A DNA stretch of 64,000 nt from positions 40,271-104,270 of the forward strand of contig NZ_RXLZ01000008.1 in NCBI RefSeq assembly GCF_003970865.1, in the 5' to 3' direction. The notes beneath the pieces were generated by a model. It had not been told where the DNA came from and did no database searches. It saw only the letters and a program-made list of their open reading frames with translations. The DNA is from Stenotrophomonas maltophilia (GTDB lineage: Bacteria > Pseudomonadota > Gammaproteobacteria > Xanthomonadales > Xanthomonadaceae). Shown here piece by piece: positions 8,502 through 18,376 of this stretch; positions within the stretch are counted from its first letter, which is position 1, and each line of letters opens with the position of its first letter. Position numbers and translations under genes: made by a program.

Positions 8502-9581
8502 TCAGTCGGCCAGGCCGCGCAGCAGGTCGTTGACGCTGGTCTTGCTGCGGGTCTTGGCATCAACCTGCTTGACGATCACCGCGCAGTACAGCGAATGGGT
8601 ACCGTCCTTGCTCGGCAGCGAGCCGGACACCACCACGCTGTACGGCGGGATGTAGCCGTAGGTGATTTCGCCGGTGGCACGGTTGTAGATACGGGTGCTC
8701 TGGCTGAGGAACACGCCCATGCCGATCACGCTGTGGTGACCGACCACCACGCCTTCAACCACTTCCGAACGGGCACCGATGAAGCAGTGGTCCTCGATGA
8801 TGGTCGGGCTGGCCTGCAGCGGCTCCAGCACGCCGCCGATGCCGGCGCCGCCGGACAGGTGGCAGTGCTGGCCGATCTGCGCACAGGAACCGACGGTGGC
8901 CCAGGTATCGACCATGGTGCCTTCGCCGACGTAGGCGCCGATGTTGGTGAAGCTCGGCATCAGCACCACGTCCTTGCCGAAGTAGGTACCGCGGCGGGCG
9001 ATCGCGCCCGGCACCACGCGCACGCCACCACGGCGGAACTTCGCTTCGTCATAGCCGGCGAAGCGCGATTCGACCTTGTCCCAGAACGGCGCCGGGCGGG
9101 CGTCGACCACGGCCATGTCGTTGACGCGGAAATACAGCAGCACGGCCTTCTTCAGCCACTCGTTGACCTTCCAGCCGCCCTGGCCGTCCGGCTCGGCGAC
9201 GCGGAACTCGCCGCTTTCCAGGCCGTCGATCACGCGGTTGACCAGCGGCTTGGTCGAGCCTTCCAGCTCATGCAGGGTCAAGGTGGCGCGGCGCTCGAAG
9301 GCACTCTCGATGCCGAACTTCAGTTCTTCCACGCCCGGGGCCGACGGCTTGCGCAGCGACTTGCGGGCGATGGTTTCGGCGCGGACGGCTTCGGCGCTCT
9401 TGGCCGGCGCCGGCTTCTTCACAGCACGCTTCACCGCCGCCGTTTTCTTCGCCGGGGCCTTCACCGCAGCAGCCTTCTTCGGCGCGGTGGTCTTCTTCGC
9501 GGCCGGTGCGGCGGCAGCAGGTTTCCGGGCCGCTGCGCTCTTGGGGGTCGCGGCGGTCTTCTTGGCGGGCTTGGTGGCCAT
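8502..9581 (-). CDS. dapD: Tetrahydrodipicolinate N-succinyltransferase with Lys/Ala/Pro-rich N-terminal tail
   Basis: Transfers succinyl from succinyl-CoA to tetrahydrodipicolinate in the succinylase branch of lysine/DAP synthesis. Residues from about 83 on match the E. coli enzyme ([27 protein letters not shown], left-handed beta-helix hexapeptides around [38 protein letters not shown]). The enzyme part is the usual ~275 residues, but about 82 extra residues precede it, made of [10 protein letters not shown]-like units resembling histone-H1-like tails. The start at 9581 is supported by a one-base TGATG overlap with the glnD stop, so the tail is probably translated. The role of the tail is unknown. 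Confidence 0.93.
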   Translation of the reverse strand: MATKPAKKTAATPKSAAARKPAAAAPAAKKTTAPKKAAAVKAPAKKTAAVKRAVKKPAPAKSAEAVRAETIARKSLRKPSAPGVEELKFGIESAFERRATLTLHELEGSTKPLVNRVIDGLESGEFRVAEPDGQGGWKVNEWLKKAVLLYFRVNDMAVVDARPAPFWDKVESRFAGYDEAKFRRGGVRVVPGAIARRGTYFGKDVVLMPSFTNIGAYVGEGTMVDTWATVGSCAQIGQHCHLSGGAGIGGVLEPLQASPTIIEDHCFIGARSEVVEGVVVGHHSVIGMGVFLSQSTRIYNRATGEITYGYIPPYSVVVSGSLPSKDGTHSLYCAVIVKQVDAKTRSKTSVNDLLRGLAD

Positions 9582-12208
9582 CAGGCGGGGTCTCCGGCGT
9601 TTCGATCAGGGTCCAGGCAGGCCAGCATCGCGTCATGCAGCTGCTGCCGGGCAGGTTCAGTCAGGGGGAGGTCGTGTTCGTCACTGATCACGAAGGTGTC
9701 TTCGGCGCGTTCGCCGAACGTGGCAATGCGCGCATCATGCACGCGCAGGCCCTGGTTGCGCAGCACGAACGCCACATCGGCCAGCAGGCCGGGGCGGTCG
9801 GGGGCGACCAGGGCAAAACGGGTTGCGCCCGGCTCATCGCGGAACTCGATGCGCGGGGCGAAACGGAAGTGCCGCAGCTGCCGTGGCACCACCCGGCGTG
9901 ACGGCCGCAGGCGCGACAGGTCACCGCTGAGTGCCTCGCGCAGCGCCGCTTCCAGGTTGGCACTGCTGCCATCGGCGAAGGTATCGGCCGGGTTCACTTC
10001 GAAGGTATCGAAGATGGTATCGGCCGGACCGTCCAGCACGCGTGCGCGGTGGATGCCGTAGCCCTTGCGGTCCAGCGTCATCACGATCGCGGCGAACAGG
10101 CCGTCGCGGTCCGGCGAATGCACGAATACTTCCAGCGCGGGGTCGTCGACACTGATCCGGCGTACCTTCACCAGCGCCTGGCCCTGCTTCACCGGCACCA
10201 GCGCGGCGGCCTGCCAGGCCAGCTGCTCCGGGCGCAGGCGGATGAAGCCTTCGTCGGGCATCACCGCGAACTGGCGGTCGATGGTGGCATCGTCGTAACC
10301 CCGCTCGCGCACCAGTGCGCGCACGCTGTCACGCGCTTCGGCCACGCGCTCGGCCGCCGGCACCGGGTGTTCCAGCCCCTCGCGCAGCGCGCGCCGGGTG
10401 GCGAAGTACAGGTCGGCCAGCAGGCGGTCCTTCCAGGCATTCCACAGCTTCGGGCTGGTGCCGGCGATGTCGGCGCAGGTCAACAGGTACAGGTAGTCCA
10501 GGCGGTCGCGGCTGCCGACCAGGGTGGCGAAGCGATGGATCACCTCCGGGTCGGCGATGTCCTGCTTCTGCGCGGTCACCGACATGCGCAGGTGCTGTTC
10601 GACCAGCCACGCCACCAGTTCGGTATCGGACGTGCTCAGCGCATGCGCCTGGCAGAACGCGCGCGCGTCCACCGCGCCCAGCTCCGAATGGTCGCCGCCA
10701 CGGCCCTTGGCGATGTCATGGAACAGGCCGGCCAGCAGCAGCAGCTCCGGCTTGCGCAGGCGCGGCCACACTTCATGCGCGATCGAGAAGCGCTCGTCGG
10801 CACGGCTGCTGGCGAACAGGCCGATATTGCGCAGGACCATCAGCGTGTGCTGGTCGACGGTGTAGACATGGAACAGGTCGAACTGCATGCGCCCGCTGAC
10901 CTGGGCGAAGGCGGGAATCCACTGGCCAAGCACGCCCAGCCGCGCCATGCGCGAGAGCGTATCGACCGGGCGCTGGCCGCGCAGCAGCGCCAGGAACTGC
11001 TCGCGCGCATCGGCGTCGGCCTGGTCGTAGGCCGGCAACAGCGGCAGCGCTTCGGCCAGCGCGCGCGCGGTCAGCGAATGCAGGCCGCGCACCTGCGGGT
11101 TGTTGGCCCAGCTGGCAAACAGCGCGAACACCTGGCCGATATCACCGCGCGGCCAGTCGGCCTCGTTGGCCGCCAGGTAGCCACGGCGCAGGGAAAAGCC
11201 CACGGTCAGCGGTTCCGGCTGGGCCTCGCCATCGAATTGTTCCTCGAAGCGCTGCAGCAGGCGGTCGCTGATCCGGCGCACCACCAGCGCAGCGCGGTAG
11301 AAGCCCTGCATCATCTTCTCGACACCGAGATTCTCGGCATCGTCTTCAAAGCCCAGGCGTGCAGCCAGGGTCTTCTGGTAATCGAAACGCAGGCGCTCTT
11401 CCGGGCGACGCGCGACCAGATGCAGGCCAAAGCGCAGCCGCGCCAGCACCGCACGTTCGCGCTTCAGCGCCGCCGCTTCGTCAGCGCCCAGATGACCGAG
11501 CCCGACCAGCGCCTCCAGGTCACGCACGCCGAAGGCACGCAGTGCCATCCAGCCCAGCGTGTTGAGATCACGCAGGCCACCGGGGCCATCCTTGAGGTCC
11601 GGTTCCAGGTTGTCGGCGGTGTCGCCGAAACGCTGGTGGCGGTTGCGCAGCTCTTCCAGCTTGGCCAGGAAGAACGCGCGTGCCGGCCACAGTTCCCGAT
11701 CGTCGATGGCCTCGCGCAGCGCGCGGCGCGCCGCATCATCGGCCAGGATCGGGCGCGCCTCGATCAGCGCGGTCAGCACGGTCTGGTCCGCCGCCGCCTC
11801 GCGGCACTGCGGCGCCGAACGCACCGCATGGCTGACCGCCAGCCCGCAGTCCCACAGCAGTGCGAACAGGCGTGCCAGTGCCGATTCATGCGCCAACTGT
11901 GCCGGCGGATCGCCGAACACCAGCAGGTCGATGTCCGACCGCGGGAACAGCTCACCGCGGCCGTAGCCACCCACCGCGAACAACGACAGCCCGCTATCGG
12001 CCGGCAGGCAACGCTGCCACGCCAGGCGGATCAGATGGTCGGCGGCACGCGCGCGCAGCGCCAGCAGGCGCTCGATGTTGTCGCCCTGGTCGAAGCGGCG
12101 GTACAGGCGGGCATCGGCCTGCTGCAGCGCCTGGCGCGCGGCAGCAGCCCAGTCCGGGTCGTTGGGCGACGCGGCCGGCGTGTCCAGCAGCGAACTCGCC
12201 GGCAGCAT
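9581..12208 (-). CDS. glnD: Bifunctional PII uridylyltransferase/uridylyl-removing enzyme
   Basis: Senses glutamine and adds or removes UMP on the PII protein, the top of the nitrogen-control cascade. At 875 residues it is near the E. coli length (890). The nucleotidyltransferase motif [17 protein letters not shown] lies at about 80-96. The HD hydrolase motif [17 protein letters not shown] lies near 490-505. Two ACT domains follow at about 690 ([14 protein letters not shown]) and 797 ([14 protein letters not shown]). The ATG at 12208 lies two bases after the map stop and is better than the open frame further upstream, which overlaps map. It is coupled downstream to dapD by TGATG. Confidence 0.95.
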   Translation of the reverse strand: MLPASSLLDTPAASPNDPDWAAAARQALQQADARLYRRFDQGDNIERLLALRARAADHLIRLAWQRCLPADSGLSLFAVGGYGRGELFPRSDIDLLVFGDPPAQLAHESALARLFALLWDCGLAVSHAVRSAPQCREAAADQTVLTALIEARPILADDAARRALREAIDDRELWPARAFFLAKLEELRNRHQRFGDTADNLEPDLKDGPGGLRDLNTLGWMALRAFGVRDLEALVGLGHLGADEAAALKRERAVLARLRFGLHLVARRPEERLRFDYQKTLAARLGFEDDAENLGVEKMMQGFYRAALVVRRISDRLLQRFEEQFDGEAQPEPLTVGFSLRRGYLAANEADWPRGDIGQVFALFASWANNPQVRGLHSLTARALAEALPLLPAYDQADADAREQFLALLRGQRPVDTLSRMARLGVLGQWIPAFAQVSGRMQFDLFHVYTVDQHTLMVLRNIGLFASSRADERFSIAHEVWPRLRKPELLLLAGLFHDIAKGRGGDHSELGAVDARAFCQAHALSTSDTELVAWLVEQHLRMSVTAQKQDIADPEVIHRFATLVGSRDRLDYLYLLTCADIAGTSPKLWNAWKDRLLADLYFATRRALREGLEHPVPAAERVAEARDSVRALVRERGYDDATIDRQFAVMPDEGFIRLRPEQLAWQAAALVPVKQGQALVKVRRISVDDPALEVFVHSPDRDGLFAAIVMTLDRKGYGIHRARVLDGPADTIFDTFEVNPADTFADGSSANLEAALREALSGDLSRLRPSRRVVPRQLRHFRFAPRIEFRDEPGATRFALVAPDRPGLLADVAFVLRNQGLRVHDARIATFGERAEDTFVISDEHDLPLTEPARQQLHDAMLACLDPDRNAGDPA

Positions 12209-12210
12209 CT

Positions 12211-12987
12211 TCAGGAGACCTGCGACTCGCCCGGCGACAGGGTCAGCACGTCCACGCCGGTCTCGGTGACCGCGATCATGTGCTCCCACTGTGCCGACAG
12301 CTTGCGGTCCTTGGTCACCACGGTCCAGCCATCCGGCAGCACCTTGTTGTAGCGGGTGCCCTCGTTGATCATCGGCTCGATGGTGAAGGTCATGCCCGGC
12401 TGCAGCACCAGGCCCTGGCCCGGGCGGCCGTAATGCACCACCTGCGGCTCATCGTGGTAGACCTTGCCGATGCCGTGGCCGCAGTACTCGCGCACCACGC
12501 TGAAACGCTCGCCTTCGGCATAGCTCTGGATGGCATGGCCGATGTCGCCCAGGGTCGCGCCCGGTCGTACCGCGCGGATGCCGCGCCACATGGCTTCGTA
12601 GGTGGTTTCCACCAGGCGGCGGGCCATCACCGACGGCGTGCCTACGAAGTACATGCGGCTGGTGTCGCCGTGCCAGCCATCCTTGATGACGGTGACGTCG
12701 ATGTTGATGATGTCGCCATCCTTGAGCACCTTCCCTTCGCTGGGGATGCCATGGCAGATGACGTTGTTGACCGAGGTGCACACGGTCTTCGGGAAGCCGC
12801 GGTAGCCGACGTTGGCCGGAACGGCGCCCTGCACGTTCACGATGTGGTCGTGGCAGATGCGGTCCAGTTCCTCGGTGGTGACACCGGGCTTGACGTGGGG
12901 GGTGACGATGTCGAGCACTTCGCTGGCCATGCGGCCGGCGATTCGCATCATCTCGATTTCCTGCGGGGTTTTCAGATTCACGCTCAT
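12211..12987 (-). CDS. map: Methionine aminopeptidase type I
   Basis: Removes initiator Met from new proteins. At 258 residues it is the usual length for type I. Metal ligands are visible in order: IINIDVTV (Asp), HGDTSRMY (Asp), CGHGIGKVYHDEP (His), FTIEPMI (Glu) and SAQWEHMIAV (Glu). Start 12987 (MSVNLKTPQEIEMM) matches the family N-terminus; the frame is open to 13131 but that extension is not family-like. It heads the minus-strand group map-glnD-dapD. In many proteobacteria map and rpsB are divergent neighbours; here a 6-kb pilus cluster separates them. Confidence 0.95.
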   Translation of the reverse strand: MSVNLKTPQEIEMMRIAGRMASEVLDIVTPHVKPGVTTEELDRICHDHIVNVQGAVPANVGYRGFPKTVCTSVNNVICHGIPSEGKVLKDGDIINIDVTVIKDGWHGDTSRMYFVGTPSVMARRLVETTYEAMWRGIRAVRPGATLGDIGHAIQSYAEGERFSVVREYCGHGIGKVYHDEPQVVHYGRPGQGLVLQPGMTFTIEPMINEGTRYNKVLPDGWTVVTKDRKLSAQWEHMIAVTETGVDVLTLSPGESQVS

Positions 12988-13226
12988 GGCCCCCATTATC
13001 GCCGATCCGGCCGCAATCTGAACGAACGCCACCCAACTGGCGATCCGGGCCATGCACGGTTCCGGCAAGGAAAGTGAAAGCGTGATCGCCGCCACCCTTT
13101 CGCCTCCCTGTTTATCACGGAATACAGACACTTACGCCACCTAAGCTGGGGTCACCGTCGCCGAAGCGGTGCCGATCGTGCCGCCTTCGCCTTGTTCAAC
13201 GGACCTTCGGGTCAGGGAGGTTGTCC

Positions 13227-13757
13227 ATGCGATCCGCGCTTCGTTCCCCGCTTGTCTGGGCCCTGGCCGGGGTCCTGCTGTCCAGCCCGGCCCTGGCCGC
13301 AGACACCACCACCTTCAATGTCACCCTGGTGGTCACCAAGGCCTGCACGATCACGGCTGCTGCCGCCACCAACGTCGACTTCGGCACGGCGGCCTCGACC
13401 ACCGCGACCCCCACCCTGGGCCAGGGCACGGTGACCGCCCAGTGCTCGGCACTGACGCCCTACACGATCTCGCTGAATGCGGGCGCCAATGCCAGCACCG
13501 CCAACGACGTCACCACCCGCCGGATGAAGAACACCAACGCCGCGGTGACCGCCAACAACTTCGTGGGCTACCAGCTGTACCAGGACGCCGCGCACACCCT
13601 GGTCTGGGGCGCCACCTCCGGCACCAACACCCAGGCTGGCATCGGCACCGGCCTGGCGGTGCCCTACATCGTCTACGGCCAGATCCTGAACCTGAGCACG
13701 AACAACCCGGCGACCGGTAACTACCTGGATACGGTTACCGCCACGATCACCTATTGA
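13227..13757 (+). CDS. Spore coat U (CsuA/B-type) major pilin subunit
   Basis: A 176-residue exported pilin of the spore-coat-protein-U family used in Csu-type chaperone-usher pili. A signal peptide ends at SSPALAA. The mature part starts DTTTFNVTLVVTKACTI, has paired Cys (KACTI, TAQCSAL), TPYTISLNAG and TRRMKN, and ends with VTATITY, a C-terminal beta-strand taken up by the chaperone. ATG 13227 has GGGAGG 6 bases upstream. It is the first gene of the cluster, and its TGA overlaps the chaperone ATG at 13757. Expression would be highest here if it is the shaft subunit. Confidence 0.88.
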   Translation: MRSALRSPLVWALAGVLLSSPALAADTTTFNVTLVVTKACTITAAAATNVDFGTAASTTATPTLGQGTVTAQCSALTPYTISLNAGANASTANDVTTRRMKNTNAAVTANNFVGYQLYQDAAHTLVWGATSGTNTQAGIGTGLAVPYIVYGQILNLSTNNPATGNYLDTVTATITY

Positions 13758-14506
13758 TGGAGTACGCCCGCATGGCCGGACCCCGCCCGTGGCGCGCCAC
13801 CGGCGTGGCGCTGCTCGTCCTGAGCCTGGTACTCGCCGCCCCGGCCGGAGCCACCAGCCTGCAGGTCGCCCCGACCAGCCTGCAGCTGGAAGCGCGCCAG
13901 CGTGCCGGCGAGCTTTGGCTGACCAACAGCGGCACCTCGCCGGTGAAGCTGCAGGTGCGGGTGTTCCGCTGGGTGCAGCAGGGCGGCCAGGAGCAACTGC
14001 TGCCCACCGATGAGCTGGTGGTCACCCCGCCGATGCAGGAACTGGCTGCCGGACAGCAGCAGCTGGTCCGGGTGATGCGTCCGGACAGGACGCCACCGCC
14101 TGCACAGCAGCACTACCGGTTGATTGTCGACGAGGTGCCCGATCTGGCCACCCGCGCCGAAGGCATGCAGTTCGTACTGCGCTATTCGATACCGGTGTTC
14201 GTGCAGCCCGCCGCCGGCAAGCTTGCGCCGCAGCTGCAGGCCCGCCTGGTGCAGTTGCCCGATGGCCGCAACGGCGTCGAGGTGGCCAACGCGGGCAACA
14301 GCTATGCGCAGATCGCCGATCTCGCGCTGGGCAGTGCCACGCGCCCGCGCATCGTGCATCCCGGACTGCTGGGTTACGTGCTGCCCGGGCAGGTGATGCG
14401 CTGGCCGATCGAGCGCACGGCGATCGACCGCGACAACGACCAGATCACGGCCAAGCTCAATGGCGAGTCGGAACAGACGCCGCTGTCGCCCCCATCGGCT
14501 CGCTGA
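13757..14506 (+). CDS. Periplasmic pilus chaperone (CsuC/PapD-like)
   Basis: About 249 residues with a signal peptide (VALLVLSLVLAAPAGA) and a PapD-like two-domain immunoglobulin fold. Visible features: SLQVAPTSLQLEARQRAGELWLTNSG with the first strand, RVFRWVQQ, PPMQELAAGQQQLVRVMR (the region that donates a strand), YRLIVDEVP and, in domain 2, GNSYAQI. It escorts pilins to the usher. The ATG at 13757 shares its A with the pilin stop (TGATG); another start at 13772 has GGAG 9 bases before it and also leaves a full signal peptide. Confidence 0.88.
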   Translation: MEYARMAGPRPWRATGVALLVLSLVLAAPAGATSLQVAPTSLQLEARQRAGELWLTNSGTSPVKLQVRVFRWVQQGGQEQLLPTDELVVTPPMQELAAGQQQLVRVMRPDRTPPPAQQHYRLIVDEVPDLATRAEGMQFVLRYSIPVFVQPAAGKLAPQLQARLVQLPDGRNGVEVANAGNSYAQIADLALGSATRPRIVHPGLLGYVLPGQVMRWPIERTAIDRDNDQITAKLNGESEQTPLSPPSAR

Positions 14507-14513
14507 GGCGTTG

Positions 14514-16892
14514 ATGGGCGCGCTGCTTGCTGCCCTGGCTCCCGCGGCGATCCAAGCCGCCGATGTGTCCGGTGCAGCGGCCACCGCCGCCGCCGATGTA
14601 TCAGGCATCTCCGCCGATGCGATCCTGCCACCGCCCACACCGTTGACCGCCAACCAGACGCTGTACCTGGACGTTTCGCTCAACAGCACCCCACGCGGAC
14701 TGCTGCCTTTCATCGAGAACCGTGGCCGCCTGCAGGCCAGCCCCGACGTACTGCGCCAGCTCGGCTTCAACGCCCACGGCGATGCACCGGTGTACCTGGA
14801 CCAGATCAGCGGCGCGGTGGTGCGCTATGACGCACGCCTGCAGACCCTGGCGCTGGACGTGCCGCTGGACCAGCTGACCTTGCCGACCACCGTGCTCAGC
14901 CGCCCGCAGACGCGCGCCCCCGCAGGCAGTGCCTCACCCGGGCTGCTGCTCAACTACGACGTGTATGGCAGCCGGGTGGATACGCTCGGCAACCTCAGCC
15001 TGAGCTCGGAACTGCGCCTGTTCGGCGTCGGCAACGGTACCTTCGAAAACACCGCGGTCAGCCGGCGCTACCAGCAGCCAGGCGACCGTCGCTGGCGCGG
15101 TGAGAGCGTGCGCCTGGATACGCGCTGGAGCCTGGATTTCCCCGACCAGGCGATGACGCTGGAGGTCGGCGATTTCTACAGCGGCTTCGTCGACTGGACC
15201 CGGCCGGTACGCCTGGGTGGCCTGCAGATCGGTCGTAACTACGGCCTGCAGCCCTATCGTGTACTGACCCCCACGCCCAGTTTCCTCGGCCAGGCGGTGG
15301 TGCCGTCCACGGTCGAGCTGTACGTCGATGGTCTGCGCCAGTACAGCGGCCAGGTCCCGGTCGGCCCGTTCCAGTTGGCGGCACAACCGGGCATCAGCGG
15401 CACCGGCAGCGCACAGGTGGTGGTGACCGATGCGTTCGGCCGCATGCAGACCCTGGATTTCAGCTTCTATGGCACCCAGCAGCTGCTGGCCAAGGGCCTG
15501 TCGGACTGGTCGGTCGGTGTTGGCCAGCTGCGCGAAGACTTCGGCCAGCGCTCCTTCGCCTACGACGATCGCACCGTGGCCAGTGCCAGCTGGCGCGGCG
15601 GCATCAGCGATACCTTTACCGGTGAAGCGCATGCCGAGGGCGGAGGCGGCCTGGCCCAGGCCGGCATCGGCGGCTGGTGGCTGCTGGGCGGCGCCGGCGT
15701 GTTCAACGCGGCCTATGCGCACAGCAATTACCACGGCCTGCAGGGCGGGCAGTGGGCACTGGGTTACAGCTGGAACAACCGTCGCCTCAATTTCAATCTA
15801 CGCAGCGTGCGCAGCCACGGCGACTACCGCGACCTGGGCGCATTACAGGGCAACCTGCCGCCGAGCATCAGCGAACAGGCCACGGTCGGGCTGGATCTGC
15901 TGCGGCTGGGCACGCTCAGCGCCAGCTACCTGCGCCTGCGCTACCCCGATGGCGAAGACAACCGCTATGCCAGCCTGTTCTGGTCGCGCACCTGGAGCCA
16001 ACGCTGGTCGGCCTACCTGTCGGTGAACCAGAACCTGGACCGGAGTGATGACCGCAGCATCTATCTGTCGGTGACCGCCAGCCTGGGCAACAACCGCCAG
16101 GCCAGCCTGTCCAGCCAGCGCAACGGCGACAGCCAGAGCTGGGTGGCCGACGTCACCCAGCCGGTGCCCGGCGATGGCAGTGCAGGCGGTATCGGTTGGC
16201 GCGCGCAGCTGCGCCACGGCGAGGACGGCAATGGTGGCCTGGCCGAAGTCGGCATCCTCAATGACGTCGGCCGCTACTCGTTCGGCGCCTCGCGCCAGGG
16301 CGGGCTCAACTATGCCTACGGCAGCGCCAGTGGCAGCCTGGTCTGGATGGGCGGGCACGCGTTCGCCACCCGCGAGGTCTCCGACGCGTTCGCGGTGATC
16401 AGCACCAACGGCGTCGGCGGCGTGCCGGTGCGGCTGGAGAACCGCCTGATCGGCGTCACCGATGATCGTGGCCTGTTGCTGGTCAGTCCGCTGCTGTCCT
16501 GGCAGCGCAACCGGGTCTCGATCGACACCCTGGACCTGCCCGAGGACATGCGTGCCGACCGCATCGAAGACTGGGTGACACCGCGCCAGCGCGCCGGTAC
16601 CCACGTGACGTTCCAGTTGCGCTCGCGCCCCTCGCTGAGCCTGACGCTTCAGGGCATGGACGGGCAGCCACTGGAAGTGGGCAGCGAAGTGCAGCTGCCC
16701 GATGGACGCCAGGCCACGGTGGGCTATGACGGCCTGCTGTATCTGGAAGACGTTGCTGCCGGCAGCGTGCTGTACATCACCACCAGCCGCGGCCAGTGCC
16801 GGGTGAAGGTACCCGACCAGCCCAAGGTGGTGGCGTCCGGCGCCCGGCCGAAGCCGGCACCGCTGCTGTGCATCCCGGAGGTGGCGCCGTGA
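14514..16892 (+). CDS. Outer-membrane pilus usher (CsuD/FimD-like)
   Basis: A 792-residue outer-membrane usher that exports and orders pilins. After a signal peptide (LLAALAPAAIQA) come the N-terminal chaperone-binding domain (LYLDVSLNSTPRGLLPFIENRGRL) and a beta-barrel with plug (RVLTPTPSFLGQAVVPSTVELYVDG, the family's conserved plug region). C-terminal domains end with GQCRVKV and a terminal Cys pair. ATG 14514 has GAGG 5 bases upstream, just after the chaperone stop. The stop overlaps the next gene's GTG start (GTGA). It is shorter than FimD but normal for the SCPU-type usher branch. Confidence 0.9.
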   Translation: MGALLAALAPAAIQAADVSGAAATAAADVSGISADAILPPPTPLTANQTLYLDVSLNSTPRGLLPFIENRGRLQASPDVLRQLGFNAHGDAPVYLDQISGAVVRYDARLQTLALDVPLDQLTLPTTVLSRPQTRAPAGSASPGLLLNYDVYGSRVDTLGNLSLSSELRLFGVGNGTFENTAVSRRYQQPGDRRWRGESVRLDTRWSLDFPDQAMTLEVGDFYSGFVDWTRPVRLGGLQIGRNYGLQPYRVLTPTPSFLGQAVVPSTVELYVDGLRQYSGQVPVGPFQLAAQPGISGTGSAQVVVTDAFGRMQTLDFSFYGTQQLLAKGLSDWSVGVGQLREDFGQRSFAYDDRTVASASWRGGISDTFTGEAHAEGGGGLAQAGIGGWWLLGGAGVFNAAYAHSNYHGLQGGQWALGYSWNNRRLNFNLRSVRSHGDYRDLGALQGNLPPSISEQATVGLDLLRLGTLSASYLRLRYPDGEDNRYASLFWSRTWSQRWSAYLSVNQNLDRSDDRSIYLSVTASLGNNRQASLSSQRNGDSQSWVADVTQPVPGDGSAGGIGWRAQLRHGEDGNGGLAEVGILNDVGRYSFGASRQGGLNYAYGSASGSLVWMGGHAFATREVSDAFAVISTNGVGGVPVRLENRLIGVTDDRGLLLVSPLLSWQRNRVSIDTLDLPEDMRADRIEDWVTPRQRAGTHVTFQLRSRPSLSLTLQGMDGQPLEVGSEVQLPDGRQATVGYDGLLYLEDVAAGSVLYITTSRGQCRVKVPDQPKVVASGARPKPAPLLCIPEVAP

Positions 16893-17926
16893 GGGTGCTG
16901 CTGCTCGGCATGCTGCTGGTCGTCGGCCTGCTCGCGGCACTACCGGCCCGGGCGACAGCGGTCTGCACGGCAACCGCGAACCCGACCCTGCCATTCGGCA
17001 ACATCAACAGCAATGCTCCCGGCCCTACGGCGGCGACGCTGAACATCACAGTGACCTGCACTACTGCCGCACTGAGCCTGCTGGCCACCACCGGCGTACG
17101 CGTCTGCGTGGGTATCGGCGCAGGCAGTGGCGGCGGCAGCAGCGCCACCTTCCGCACGATGTCCACCTCCACCAGCAACACCATGAACTTCCAGTTGTAC
17201 AACACCGCCAGCTACAGCCAGGCCACCGGCCTGGTGCCACGCGGCACGCCACCCGCGCAGGAACTGACCATGAGCTACAACGTGCCGCTGCTGGCCGGCG
17301 GCAGCGGTGCGCAGTCCGTGCAGCTGTTCGCGCAGATCCCTGCCAACCAGATCCTCGCTTCGGGTGCCTACAGCAGCAGCTTCAGCGGCGCCAACGTGGT
17401 GCTTACCTGGGCCTGGAACGAAGTCCTGCTCGGCAACGCCACCGTGCCGGCCGCCTGCAACGGCGGCGCGACCGGCACCAACAGCGCCAGTGCGGCCTTC
17501 AGCTTCACCGCCACTGCCAACGTGCTGCCGCAATGCGGCAGCTACGTCACCACCAACATGGACTTCGGCAACGTCACCGGCAGCATTCCCGCCAACATCG
17601 ACCGGACCGCCACGCTCACGCTGACCTGCCTGAAGAACACCGCCTACCAGATCAGCCTCAACAACGGCCAGAACAACCCCGGCGCCTCCACCACCCGGCG
17701 CATGGCCACCACCATTGGCAGCGGCACCTACTACCTTCCCTATGAGCTGTACCGCGATGCCGCGCGCAGCCTGCGCTGGGGCAATACCCTCAACGTCGAT
17801 ACCGTTGGCGGCACCGGAAGTGGCAGCGCGCAGCAGCTGACCATCTATGGCCGGGTGCCGCCGGTCACCGGCCAGCCCCCGGCCGGTACCTACAACGATC
17901 TGGTGCAGGTGACCATCACCTATTGA
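16889..17926 (+). CDS. Two-domain spore coat U protein (CsuE-like tip subunit)
   Basis: A 345-residue exported protein with two tandem SCPU domains. The first runs from about residue 22 (VCTATANPTLPFGNINSN) to 210. The second starts about 220 (ANVLPQCGSYVTTNMDFGNVTGS) and closes with DLVQVTITY. A two-domain SCPU protein encoded after the usher is the usual tip adhesin of Csu pili; that role is inferred. The start is GTG at 16889, with GGAGG 7 bases before it and a 4-base overlap with the usher stop. The signal peptide (RVLLLGMLLVVGLLAALPARATA) supports this start over the longer frame from 16796. Confidence 0.85.
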   Translation: MRVLLLGMLLVVGLLAALPARATAVCTATANPTLPFGNINSNAPGPTAATLNITVTCTTAALSLLATTGVRVCVGIGAGSGGGSSATFRTMSTSTSNTMNFQLYNTASYSQATGLVPRGTPPAQELTMSYNVPLLAGGSGAQSVQLFAQIPANQILASGAYSSSFSGANVVLTWAWNEVLLGNATVPAACNGGATGTNSASAAFSFTATANVLPQCGSYVTTNMDFGNVTGSIPANIDRTATLTLTCLKNTAYQISLNNGQNNPGASTTRRMATTIGSGTYYLPYELYRDAARSLRWGNTLNVDTVGGTGSGSAQQLTIYGRVPPVTGQPPAGTYNDLVQVTITY

Positions 17927-17931
17927 CCTGC

Positions 17932-18072
17932 GTGCCGACCAACGGTCGGCACCCACCGGGGTGGGTTTGGAATGGTCGGCACCCACCGGGGCAGGATTCG
18001 GTAGATCCACGCCATGCGTGGATGCGCGCATCACTCCTGCGCCAGGAGAAGTCGACTGGCAGTCGACTCTAC
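17932..18072. repeat. Cluster of three hairpin-repeat types inside the pilus locus
   Basis: In order: GTGCCGACCAACGGTCGGCAC with CCCACC tail (17932-17957), a half copy GGTCGGCACCCACC (17974-17987), GTAGATCCACGCCATGCGTGGATG (18001-18024), and GTCGACTGGCAGTCGAC ending CTCTAC (18051-18072, a GTAG repeat on the other strand). The cluster splits the first four pilus genes from the last two. Confidence 0.8.
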
Positions 18073-18130
18073 AGTTCCGGCCGATCCGGCCGATACCGCG
18101 CAACGGGTCCTACAGCACGGTGGATGGCAG

Positions 18131-18376
18131 GTGGTTCGCGCACTTCTGATCGGGGCGATGCTGGTCGCCAGTACGCCCGCGTGGGCCGATCCCAGCAGCA
18201 CCTCCCTGCAGATCCGGCTGACCGTGGTCGAGGGCTGCAGCGGTGATGCCGACAACGCCCGATGCGCGGCACCGCACCAGCGCAGCGACACGCCCGAGCT
18301 GCCGCAACAGATCCGCGACCTGGCGCCGCCGGCCGACAGCGACGACGCGGCGCCTGCCGTGACCGTCATCTACTGA
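18131..18376 (+). CDS. Short SCPU-pilin-like exported protein, probably reduced
   Basis: An 81-residue product from a GTG at 18131. The signal peptide (LLIGAMLVASTPAWA) is followed by DPSSTSLQIRLTVVEGCSGD, which looks like the opening strand and first Cys of an SCPU pilin. The product ends with AVTVIY, like the VT(I)TY end of pilins. The roughly 100 middle residues of a normal domain are missing, so it may be a deletion remnant or a small accessory subunit. It is coupled to the next gene by TGATG at 18376. The frame is open upstream to 18014, but that part is repeat sequence. Confidence 0.55.
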   Translation: MVRALLIGAMLVASTPAWADPSSTSLQIRLTVVEGCSGDADNARCAAPHQRSDTPELPQQIRDLAPPADSDDAAPAVTVIY

